A DNA stretch of 64,000 nucleotides from Ypsolopha sequella (Eukaryota > Arthropoda > Insecta > Lepidoptera > Ypsolophidae). Each line of letters starts with the position of its first letter. Positions within the stretch are counted from its first letter, which is position 1. Shown here in pieces: positions 23,901 through 28,881 of the stretch. Under the pieces are notes generated by a model. It made no database searches, had not been told where the DNA came from, and saw only the letters and a program-made list of their open reading frames with translations. The translations under genes were made by a program, and so were the position numbers. The stretch covers positions 16,448,001 through 16,512,000 of the forward strand of contig OW204000.1 of NCBI GenBank assembly GCA_934047225.1, in the 5' to 3' direction.

Positions 23901-26900
23901 ACACAACACACTATGTAATAGTAGTTTATGCTACAAGGGCGCAAAGGAATAAAGTACGAGGACGATTTAAAACACGAGCGTAGCGAGTGTTTTAAACGTA
24001 ACCGAGTAATTTATTGCTTTTACGCCCGTGTATCATACTACGTTTTTCAATGCATAGTGTGAGGAAATGAAAACAAATATAATCTTGTGAACTTTAAATT
24101 ATAATTGGCTCAAAAAGACTGTATCCAGAGCCGTTAAACAGTGTAAAAAAAAGTATAACATCTATGGTACACAGGAAAGTCTGCAGGTTAGCCAACCATT
24201 GTAAATAAATTTAAAAAAATAATAATAATAAAGCCCTAGGGCTAAATAATCGACTTTTTGTTCGGTTTTGATGCATAAAAAGTGGGCCTTTACGAGCACA
24301 TGCATTGAAAATGTTTTTATGCACTTTTTCCACTGTTTTTCCTCGTCGCCACTATTATATACTCACAAATATAGTCTCAGTCTTGATGAGTAGCACACGT
24401 TAGGTATTTGACACAAGCCAGACTGGTGATTTTCATCTACCTCCACATTATGCACTGACATGTATAAACTACTCTCTATGTCCAGTACACTAAATTATAA
24501 TTAGTGTCTATCTGTCTTTTAGTCGGACACCTTTTTATCAGAGATTGATAAAGCCATTTTGAAATTAAGATGTTGTAAAGCTTACAGCACTTAGTTAAGC
24601 ATTATTGCTTCAACAATAAAAATGTTTTTGTTTTAGAACAATTTTTTATTTTTTGTGTAATTTAAGTAATGCCTTTTTATCAGAGACTGATAAAGCCATT
24701 TTGAAATTTGGATGTTGTAAAGCTTACAGCACTTAGTTAAGGATTATTGCTTCAACAATAAAAATGTTTTTGTTTTAGAACAAATTTTTATTTTTCGTGT
24801 AATTTAAATAATTTTGCCAAGTGCGAGTCAGACATAGGGTTTCATACCACCAAACATTACTAGTGAAGAACCCTAAAAACCATATGATAAATATACCATT
24901 TAAGATGCCAAACCAACATCAAGGCAACAAAAAACAAGGCACTAAAATGGTAGCGCCTGACAATTAATTCGGCACCCTTCTGAGTACAAAACACAAATTT
25001 TTATTATTTATTGTTTTACTGTAGAGTATGTATTTTTATATATTACCGTCTTTAAGATAGAGCTAAAACAAATAACGTTAAATAATGCATGCTTTCTTTC
25101 GAGGTTTTTTTGTATGGACAGACCGACAGTGGAGGCTTAGTAATAGGATCTCGTTGGCATCCTTCAGGTATGGACTTCTTAAAAGTGCAAAAGTACTATA
25201 ACACCTTTATTCCTGAAAGTAGGTGACTGAAAATATTCCAAGATATATTTTTTCCGTATGAAAAATCTTTCCTTCTGATTTTTAATATTGGGAAGGATGT
25301 ACCTATTTACAAAAGCAAGGAGGTAGAGATGCAACGCTTGGAAAGATCTTTATTTGGCATGTAAGGTAAATTAACTAGCAATGTGAACGAACCTTTTGTT
25401 CTTTTTCTGGTTCCTCAGGACCTATAGAATCTAAATCAGACACGTCTGATAAGTCTTCATGACTAATATTGAGAGGGACATCATCTTTATTGTCAAGTTT
25501 CTCACTAATTATTGACTTGCTTGGAGATTTCCTGTCCTCTTGGTCAGATTCCATTTCACCTGAAATTTTAATAATAATATATTATATTAGAACCATGTTC
25601 TTTTTAAATAACTTTTTTTAGACTTCGTTACAAAAGGCTTAAGGGGGAACGATTCGTATCCTCTACGAAAAGCACAACTTAAGATGGTTCTTCTTATTTT
25701 TGAATTAAAGATATTAAAAAAACGGGATTTATAGCATTTCGCGAACATAGTTAAGTGTCATTTGGGCTTTTCTGGCAAAATGTTGTTATATTATGCATAA
25801 CATTGTAAATGAATGGGCACACATACTTAAATCGTGTTTTAAGTTTGTGTGCCCATACATCTACAACGTAATGCATAAAATAACAAAATTTTGCTGGAAA
25901 AGCCTAACTGACATTAAACCATGTTCGCGAAATGCTATAAATCATATTTCTTTAATATCTGTAATGCAAAAATAAGAAGAACCATCTTAAGTTGTGCGTT
26001 TCGTAGAGGATACGAATCATTTCCCCTTAAGTGGTGTTAATAATAGTGTCAAGTAAAAAGGCCCTTACATCCCACATTTTACAGAAGATATCCTAGGCAG
26101 CAGGAATCAATCATGTGAGACTGGTGTCCCTACTGACCAGGCTTCTGCTGCTATTACACTAAAGTATAAATTACCTTCCGAAATCTCTTCAGTAGGAGGG
26201 TCCTTAATATTTGTCCGTTTATTGTATGAGGAGCTCCGGGTAGACTGACTAGAGTTAGACCGAGAGTGTGCTGTGGGGGCCTGTTTTTGTTCTGCCTTAT
26301 TTTTTCTTCTCCACTTATCCTGAGGGCTCCACTCATTCCTGTTTACTGGAGATAGCGAATTTCTATCTGGTGAAGGCCGGAATTGTTCAGTTTTTCTTTC
26401 TGGAGATACAAGTTGAGATGTAGCTTCAGGCGATGCTGGCTGCGACCTAGTTTCCGGTGATGGTTGAAAATGGGCATCAGGGGAGGCTGGAGCTGATCTT
26501 GCTGAGCTGCTAGGACTTTGCGGTGTTTTAGGCCCATCTTTTGGAGATGCAGGAGCTGAATAGTGATCCTGTTGTTCTGGTGAAGCTATGTTTGATCCAT
26601 GTTCACTTGGAGATTTTGGAGCATCTGGTGATTTTGGGCCAGCCGGTGATGCTGGCATTGAGTTGTCAGGTGAGTTTATGTCAGAATGAGCTTCACTTAA
26701 GTTGTCGGGGGAGCGTGGAGGTTTGCTGGCGGGTGATCTAGGGGACGGAGATTGAGATCTGGATCTGCTCTCTGGAGAAGGAGATCTAGGGCCTGGAGAA
26801 GGGGATCTTGGGCCAGGGGAATGAGATCTCGGGCCAGGGGAAGGGGATGTTGGGCCGAGGGAAGGGGATCTAGGACCAGGGGAAGGGGATCTTGGACCAG

Positions 26901-27102
26901 GGGAAGGGGATCTAGGACCAGGAGAAGGGGACCTTGGGCCATTAGAAGAAGGAGATGGAGGGGATCGCGGTGGAGACTTGGGGTTCTTCCTTGAACCCAC
27001 ACTTCTGTCTGGAGATGAGCTACGGCTACTCGAGCTGGAACTGCTACTGCTTGAGGATGACTTAGCATCTCCGCTAACATCACGAGAATCCTCTGACTCC
27101 AT
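2854..27102 (-). CDS. ZC3H18: Zinc finger CCCH domain protein 18 orthologue, 13 coding exons visible (3' end off window)
   Basis: In animals ZC3H18 is a nuclear adaptor linking the cap-binding complex/ARS2 to RNA decay (NEXT/exosome). Thirteen exons, read from high to low coordinates, join in phase into 955 codons plus 2 nt. Residues 1-309 are a Ser/Pro-rich region. An acidic tract (about 417-435 and 471-488) precedes a single CCCH finger C493-X7-C501-X5-C507-X3-H511, followed by FLHPG and DKGNY. The conserved ESAWERGL (549-556) and DFEEKK (575-580) blocks follow, then an Arg/Glu-rich stretch, DEWADPW (780-786) and RS-rich exons. This order matches human ZC3H18 (about 950 aa, recalled). The vertebrate-type C-terminal tail is not seen, so the gene continues left of base 2854. 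Oddities: two splice-junction tandem arrays lie inside the gene. Identity is firm; boundaries of the RS exons are inferred from splice consensus and phase. Confidence 0.9.
2966..4519 (-). repeat. 28/29-bp minisatellite carrying a 3' splice site, main block (~54 copies)
   Basis: On the plus strand the unit is gacgagtctgtggtacaagt plus aacgtatat (29 bp) or a 28-bp form with ggcacagt. Minority variants are gtagtac, gtacgag, gatgag, gagtatg and aacatat. On the gene strand each unit contains TTGTACCACAG followed by ACTCGTCAT, the junction of exon 13. A ~630-bp higher-order duplication is visible: the rare tacgag variant recurs at 3071 and 3702 with matching neighbours. Confidence 0.95.
4520..5812. 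mobile_element. Non-autonomous DNA transposon, 24-bp perfect TIRs, ATAT target duplication
   Basis: It begins GGGTGAAATGCAGAATAGAT and ends with the exact inverse. ATAT flanks both sides (4516-4519 and 5813-5816), and removing one copy restores a normal minisatellite unit. The interior is AT-rich with repeated CAGTTTCGTAAC-type motifs near the right end (5280-5780). A plus-strand 81-codon ORF at 5053 resembles nothing I know. Superfamily not assigned. Confidence 0.85.
5813..6045 (-). repeat. 28/29-bp minisatellite, gene-proximal block (~8 copies)
   Basis: Same unit and orientation as the main block, and split from it by the transposon. Its order of variants (gatgag, then tggtacagt, then aacttatat) also occurs at about 4400-4460, suggesting internal duplication. 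Confidence 0.93.
6055..6136 (-). CDS. ZC3H18: ZC3H18 coding exon 12
   Basis: Acceptor ttgtttacag, donor GGATCAG/gtgact. Encodes DEVDPYGRTKPVGRNRKRYS followed by RSSSSGSG, phase 0 to phase 1. The minisatellite starts about 9 nt after its donor. Confidence 0.8.
6137..6406 (-). other. ZC3H18 intron 11/12 with a MITE J remnant
   Basis: 6222-6392 matches MITE J (gatcgggatagacgaccagg, cagcagattcagtctgcctt), reaching to about 15 bp from the exon-11 donor. Confidence 0.75.
6407..6560 (-). CDS. ZC3H18: ZC3H18 coding exon 11 (Pro/Ala/Arg-rich)
   Basis: Acceptor cacgttgcag, donor CATAAG/gtacat. It takes phase 2 to phase 0, exactly what is needed between exons 10 and 12. The peptide (LSPSVIVRERRLATARATAM and then poly-Pro) is not conserved enough to recognise alone; GC-richness and splice sites support it. 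Confidence 0.68.
7096..7296. mobile_element. TIR element (~200 bp)
   Basis: gcgcgttagcatggcgatag with cggtcattgacccc at the left; ggggtgaatgaccgctatcg with ccttgctaacccgc at the right. Confidence 0.8.
7725..8275 (+). pseudogene. R1-clade retrotransposon C-terminus
   Basis: Conceptual plus-strand translation: QIISGHGCFRKRLHSMRLCH, then the zinc-knuckle-like C..C..H..C motif CHVSHCGC...EDRDHVLWDCP, followed by YGEERRLLL. This is the usual end of R1/TRAS-type ORF2. Upstream matching sequence has frameshifts and a TAG, so it is a fossil. Confidence 0.8.
8498..8578 (-). CDS. ZC3H18: ZC3H18 coding exon 10 (RS-rich)
   Basis: Acceptor after a C-rich tract (gacccggcag), donor AGACAGAG/gtatgt. In the phase required by exon 9 it reads SSSNSSSRSSRSPGARRKRR, an RS-domain segment in the position where human ZC3H18 has its Ser/Arg tract. 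The antisense strand is an acidic open frame that looks coding but is a mirror of RS codons. Confidence 0.8.
8922..9194. mobile_element. 270-bp palindromic MITE family A, copy 2
   Basis: tatacaacgtgtaacaaaaa to its inverse; small deletion near the right arm (ggtttgttccatagaagttg). Confidence 0.9.
9585..10500. mobile_element. Family C palindrome with nested insertion
   Basis: Outer ends ttaagagcggtttcgcagcc and the inverse near 10500 match 52465-52836. The internal block 9636-10235 is foreign and has its own inverted arms (gatggcgttgaactga / aagttcagcgccatc). Confidence 0.75.
11188..11438 (-). CDS. ZC3H18: ZC3H18 coding exon 9 (RE-repeats and DEWADPW)
   Basis: Acceptor tcgcaaacag, donor ACAAG/gtatgt. 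Encodes residues 726-808: Arg/Glu-rich with three tandem VRERGGE-like heptads, then DEWADPW, which aligns with the family's DEWKDPW. Ends SSDDSYSST in phase 2. Confidence 0.87.
11950..12855 (-). pseudogene. Jockey/CR1-like RT fragment interrupted by a MITE
   Basis: Minus-strand pieces: VSYYEISTKVLKLCAYFLC and FLINLSFSEESFPRALKLSI (12663-12855), then after the palindrome KGDKSDLNH and RPVTLISVISKVI, then stop-riddled sequence including CMFEP. Order and motifs match RT fingers/palm; dead. Confidence 0.75.
12420..12661. mobile_element. Palindromic MITE (~240 bp) inside the RT fossil
   Basis: atacaaggtgac... and ...tcaccttgtat ends, with arms atcgtccaaattcatact, cttagtaagtgatcagcat and the central gaaatttcgactccc. 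Confidence 0.85.
13022..13301 (-). CDS. ZC3H18: ZC3H18 coding exon 8 (Gly/Pro/Arg-rich)
   Basis: Acceptor cgttttcag, donor CTCAG/gtgcac, 280 nt in phase 2 to phase 0. Begins GRPFGPMFGRPPRF, then a Glu/Arg-rich segment (EERERYYGDRERMYERERQ) like the RE-rich stretch of vertebrate ZC3H18. Confidence 0.85.
13302..13986 (-). other. ZC3H18 intron 7/8, mostly donor array
   Basis: Five intronic copies of the exon-7 end fill this intron down to about 13382. Only about 80 bp upstream of the exon-8 acceptor are outside the array. Confidence 0.8.
13382..14098 (-). repeat. Tandem array of exon end plus 5' splice site, six copies of 104-141 bp
   Basis: Each unit (minus strand) has a CAGTTGGGGCGTCC-like start, a His/Pro and Arg/Glu-coding stretch, GAGGTCTTCAG and the donor gtacgttgttagc. 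Candidate donors follow exon bases 13987, 13871, 13754, 13613, 13498 and 13394. The first unit is the end of coding exon 7; the other five lie in the intron. CA/CT-rich tracts within the unit make lengths variable. Confidence 0.9.
13987..14198 (-). CDS. ZC3H18: ZC3H18 coding exon 7 (its 3' half is the array repeat unit)
   Basis: Acceptor tccctag. The first codons encode KRKEQDMDFEEKK, matching the family. The exon ends EAF plus 2 nt at donor TTCAG/gtacgt. Reading through the donor meets a TAG five codons later. The last ~110 bp recur five more times in the following intron with the same donor; those copies carry GTC (Val) where this exon has GCT (Ala) just before the donor. Use of a later copy cannot be excluded. 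Confidence 0.85.
14199..14451 (-). other. ZC3H18 intron 6/7 with a LINE 3' tail
   Basis: A plus-strand motif at about 14360-14445 (gggagaaaatgcttctagca ... gtgcaataaagaattt) matches the tails at about 16490-16675 and 17045-17160: the truncated 3' UTR of a non-LTR element with an AATAAA. Confidence 0.55.
14452..14611 (-). CDS. ZC3H18: ZC3H18 coding exon 6 (finger His and ESAWERGL block)
   Basis: Acceptor ttccctag, donor AAGAG/gtaact. Starts FLHPG with the zinc-ligand His511, continues DKGNY and a Pro-rich linker, and ends ESAWERGLRTAKE. This is the most conserved part of the family and gives the identification. Confidence 0.93.
15668..15835 (+). mobile_element. ~170-bp MITE family G, copy 1
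   Basis: Ends carry inverted ctaccgc(t/g)taattctcat; the interior includes tttgcacgcgttgaatttcg. A full second copy lies inverted at 20688-20856. Confidence 0.8.
16123..16347. repeat. 54-bp tandem repeat, four copies
   Basis: Unit contains gtcaactctaataaacaaaa and acgtgtttaacttaaacaga. The period is a multiple of three and there are no stops in one frame on either strand, so both strands show ~75-codon ORFs of an 18-residue repeat. Probably not coding. Confidence 0.9.
17045..17160 (+). mobile_element. LINE 3' UTR/tail fragment
   Basis: gtctggaagaaatcgctcta followed by agcgataagaccgcc and a terminal cacaataaagcg is a recurrent 3' end of lepidopteran non-LTR elements (recalled). No ORF is attached. 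Confidence 0.6.
17232..17394 (-). CDS. ZC3H18: ZC3H18 coding exon 5 (CCCH zinc finger)
   Basis: Acceptor cttccacag, donor TGCAG/gtgggt. The correct frame is fixed by the phase-1 donor of the previous exon. It reads EEGEVSDEAE and then CRFYSRGACTWGISC, the first three zinc ligands; the His ligand is in the next exon. Another open frame across the exon (KKSERLSAS...) fits neither splice phase nor family. A SINE tail ends about 10 bp upstream of the acceptor. Confidence 0.92.
17405..17690 (-). mobile_element. tRNA-derived SINE, copy 1
   Basis: On the minus strand the head has a box-B-like ggttcgatccctggtcgggc and a box-A-like region, then a body matching the copy at 44236-44600, and ends at an AT-rich tail next to the zinc-finger exon acceptor. 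The anticodon arm is degenerate, so this is not a working tRNA gene. Confidence 0.8.
18165..18235 (-). mobile_element. SINE 3'-end fragment
   Basis: atatatcgtcacgacatgaa and tctccgagagtgtgtcggg match the 3' end of the SINE at 17405-17690; the head is missing. Confidence 0.6.
18886..19121. mobile_element. TIR element, ~236 bp
   Basis: Arms cccccggtttctgaaaggcc and the inverse ggcctttcagaaaccggggg, followed by tctactgtt/aacagtaga inside. AT-rich interior without an ORF. Confidence 0.8.
19261..19559. mobile_element. hAT-like MITE with 8-bp target duplication
   Basis: Starts CAGGGTTTCCCGGATT and ends GAGAGTTGGCAACCCTA, flanked by GTTATAGG at 19253-19260 and 19560-19567. The 8-bp duplication and CAGGG-type end fit the hAT superfamily. 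299 bp, no coding capacity. Confidence 0.85.
19616..19765. mobile_element. MITE family H, copy 1
   Basis: Inverted gtgttactataaaa-type ends with the internal arms acagtgtttaaatctgttg and caacagatttaaacactgt. A second copy lies at 34168-34290. Confidence 0.8.
19807..19942 (-). CDS. ZC3H18: ZC3H18 coding exon 4 (acidic)
   Basis: Acceptor gttatag, donor ACGAG/gtatat. Encodes residues 409-453 in phase 0 to phase 1, including the acidic motif FEAEEGECVE. ZC3H18 family members carry a comparable acidic stretch upstream of the zinc finger. Confidence 0.85.
20019..20411. mobile_element. Palindromic MITE family K, copy 1 (~390 bp)
   Basis: Arms such as cttagcgcaaaatgcataac pair with the inverse near 20380-20400, and aggtttataaagca with ctttataaacct. 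The same family at 51372-52463 is split by a LINE tail. Confidence 0.8.
20640..21145 (+). mobile_element. Jockey/CR1-like reverse transcriptase fragment (broken by MITE G)
   Basis: Plus-strand conceptual pieces read LYAGDLQLI (degenerate YADDLQLY catalytic box), then after the 20688-20856 insertion AVQKLNINLDSISVRIEQYG, then a shifted ILGLHIKNNMSWHLHV. These are the typical thumb-region motifs of jockey-type elements. Frameshifts and the insertion make it dead. Confidence 0.75.
20688..20856 (-). mobile_element. MITE family G, copy 2 (inverted relative to copy 1)
   Basis: Near-identical to the inverse of 15668-15835, bounded by ctctaccgcgtaattctcat and its inverse. Inserted inside the reverse transcriptase fragment. 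Confidence 0.8.
21147..21205 (-). mobile_element. Fragment of the TTAA palindrome family C
   Basis: Matches the terminal arm gaaccgc-type end (gcgggtttttcacaatccgg ctgcgaaaccgct) of the full copy at 52465-52836. Confidence 0.7.
21816..22084. mobile_element. 270-bp palindromic MITE family A, copy 3
   Basis: Ends tatacaacgtgtaacagaaa and its inverse. Nested arms include the conserved tcaatggtatagaacaact. Same family as 730-1002, 8922-9194 and 39154-39424. Confidence 0.9.
22315..22772. mobile_element. TIR element with ~80-bp arms
   Basis: Left arm includes gagatcattttcaacagatt and ctaggggtcgaaaata; the right arm is its imperfect inverse (tttcgacccctagttgataa). ~460 bp, non-coding. Confidence 0.75.
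23078..23335 (+). mobile_element. RTE-clade retrotransposon 3' end with GATG tail
   Basis: Conceptual translation shows KLKWQRAGHICRR..DGR and, in a shifted frame, GRPRARWTD...AGSGWMRMTQDR...IGEAYIQQW, the C-terminus typical of RTE elements. It ends in repeated gatg units. Frameshifts mark it as dead. Confidence 0.8.
23377..23505 (-). CDS. ZC3H18: ZC3H18 coding exon 3
   Basis: Acceptor acttgcag, donor AAAAG/gtaagg, 43 codons in phase 0, starting PKSPSPPASP. It continues the SP-rich disordered N-terminal half (residues 366-408). Confidence 0.85.
23506..25392 (-). other. ZC3H18 intron 2/3
   Basis: Contains a short palindrome around aaaacacgagcgtagcgagt (23930-24040) and a ~141-bp tandem duplication (24530-24810). 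Around 24820-25150 are common dispersed-repeat phrases (gcaccc..tctgagtac, ggaggcttagtaa) also seen at 15430 and 31540. The remainder is unrecognised. Confidence 0.6.
24530..24810. repeat. ~141-bp direct duplication, two copies
   Basis: cctttttatcagaga(t/c)tgat begins each copy (24530 and 24672); both end in the aacaatttttattttt-type stretch with a few mismatches. Confidence 0.85.
25393..25559 (-). CDS. ZC3H18: ZC3H18 coding exon 2
   Basis: Acceptor attttcag, donor AAAAG/gttcgt. It completes a split Gly codon and encodes an acidic, serine-rich segment ending EPEKEQK (residues 310-365). The phase joins the flanking exons exactly. Confidence 0.85.
25560..26174 (-). other. ZC3H18 intron 1/2 with palindromic element
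   Basis: Filled largely by the TTAA-flanked palindrome at 25641-26033; the rest is short flanking sequence. Confidence 0.7.
25641..26033. mobile_element. Palindromic element with TTAA ends (~390 bp)
   Basis: Left gcttaagggggaacgattcg and right cgaatcatttccccttaag are near inverses, with arms of well over 100 bp. TTAA at both edges suggests piggyBac-type mobilisation (inference). Central arms contain the self-complementary ttgtgtgcccat/atgggcacaca. Confidence 0.75.
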
Positions 27103-27104
27103 CC
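26175..27104 (-). CDS. ZC3H18: ZC3H18 coding exon 1 (start codon at 27102)
   Basis: ATG lies two bases inside the exon after acceptor ttctcag. The exon encodes residues 1-309 and ends in phase 1 at GGAAG/gtaatt. It has a 12-serine run near residue 16, then tandem GPRSPSP-type heptads (21-nt DNA repeat, roughly 26800-26960), then many SP sites. It is low-complexity and probably intrinsically disordered and phosphorylated (inference). Confidence 0.9.
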
Positions 27105-27561
27105 CTGAGAACAGATATCAATAAGTTATATCATCATCTTTAAAAGATTTTTAATTCCATCCCATTAAAGCAGTTTCTCTGTGAAATTTAACAGATGGGC
27201 ACCACAGACCTTTTATCCCTCTGAAATTGGTTACATCTCCAATATAACAGTAGAATAGCGCCAACAAATCATTTGCACTAAATGAGAAAAAATATTTACT
27301 AATGTTAGTCTTCAACAAAAATAAGCAAGCATTTCTTATCCTGAACCTGCCTATACAAAAAAATATTAGTCGATAAACCATGAAAAGAAACGCTTTTCTC
27401 TAAATTTTGATAAAAAGATGCGTAGAGTTACCTGAAATTCTGAGATAATTTGACACTAGCAAAAAAAACACGTCTGTATGTAAGTTTTAGAATGTATTTA
27501 ACTCTTTTAGTTGTAGTGGTTGTAAAATGCTACGTTCTGATGAAGACACGACCAGTCTTAC
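27105..27561 (-). other. Intron in the ZC3H18 5' UTR
   Basis: Bounded by the strong donor at 27562 and the acceptor at 27105. No repeats or genes recognised inside. Confidence 0.5.
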
Positions 27562-27720
27562 CTTGCAGAAGACGCCTCGACGCCAGAATCGGTGGCACTT
27601 TAGAACACTTCTCATTTTTAGAGATATCAACTTTTGAACTTTTGTAATCACAACACAAACTAAACTTGGGTCTTTCACATATACTTGTGAATAACTTGTA
27701 ACTTTCTCTGAACTATAAAA
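27562..27720 (-). other. ZC3H18: ZC3H18 non-coding first exon (5' UTR), 5' limit uncertain
   Basis: A near-perfect donor (CTGCAAG then gtaaga on the minus strand) ends an exon at 27562. The next downstream acceptor (ttctcag) lies two bases before the start codon at 27102. The upstream limit is a guess; no TATA-like element was identified with confidence. Confidence 0.5.
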
Positions 27721-27724
27721 CTGA

Positions 27725-28558
27725 CGAAACTTAGTAAAATGAACACTACTTGAACAACATGGCTGTGATACAGGAGGAAATATATAACATAATAAATAAT
27801 CACTTTCCAGTACTCCCGGAGGGTTAACTTACGTCCTTACCTTTACTGAGATGGATTGGACGGTAATATTCTTGCTGATTTAATTAATAATCAGTAAAAA
27901 TCCTTATTTTGCGCCGCCACAGCCCTTTCGCATCGTAATTTATTTTACCATAGACATTTTTTTTCCATTTTTGTTTTCGCACCAACTGAGAAGGCAAAGG
28001 GAACTTTGCCCATAAAGCCTATTCTGTGTGTGTTACAACTATTTAAATGACAACGACCCATTTGTTTTTTTTATCAGCCCGTGGTTTCAATATTCAGTAT
28101 AATTTACAAAATATATGCTTTTTGTTTCATTGAATGGAAGTTTACTATAATGAAAGATTGCTTGATAACATTCTCTGCTTGACTCTTTAGAATTTCTTGA
28201 ACGTTGCCTTACTATAGATTGGCATTTTTTTATAGTGTTTCTACTTCGTTTCTACAATGAGAGGAAATTCCCTTTTTGAGGGCAAATCAGACTCCAGAAA
28301 AAGGGAAAAGAGCTAGAGAAGGGAAATTGAGGGGAAATCATGAAAAGATTTAAGTGAAAACACTGATTTCTCTATATCGTTTCTTTGGCTCAGAAGGACT
28401 TGCATCCAGAGCCGTAAAACCATTAAAAATATATTTATATCGTTTCTCTATGCTTTTTGGGCGCCAAACTCCATAATTTTTTTGTTTGCTTTGCCAGTTT
28501 GCAGTTATTCTTTAGTTTTCGTAATAATATTCGTTAAGTTTTAAATAATATTTGTACA
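27725..28558. promoter_or_regulatory. Shared divergent promoter region of ZC3H18 and DMC1
   Basis: The ZC3H18 first exon and the DMC1 start codon point away from each other across ~850 bp. I cannot place a transcription start exactly. Around 27960-28030 is a segment (aaggcaaagggaactttgcc) that I recall as a dispersed repeat in moths, so part of this interval may be transposon-derived. Confidence 0.45.
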
Positions 28559-28881
28559 ATGGCTGATCAAGCTCTTGACGATAATGTTTCTGAAGTGGAC
28601 GAAGAGGAAAGTTTTTTCCAAGATGTGGACATTTTACAGAAACATGGCATTAATGTAGCCGATATTAAAAAGCTAAAAGCTTCAGGAATATGCACGATAA
28701 AAGGTATTCAGATGTCCACTAAAAAGAAACTTTGCAATATAAAAGGATTTTCCGATACCAAGGTAGAGAAAATTAAAGAAGCCTGCCAGAAAGTCGTTTC
28801 TCTAGGTTTTATGACTGCGTTGGAAGTTAGCGATAAACGAAAACAAGTTTTCAAAATAAGTACAGGAAGTGCAGAACTTGA
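28559..28881 (+). CDS. DMC1: DMC1 exon 1
   Basis: Starts at the ATG preceded by aatatttgtacaatgg; ends AACTTGA/gtaagt with two bases of a split Asp codon. Encodes the acidic N-terminus and HhH domain. A 5' UTR exon junction is possible but not visible. Confidence 0.95.

Noticed and set aside
26697..27083. Alternative minus-strand frame rich in LPL repeats
   Set aside because: Shadow of the SP-repeat exon in another frame.
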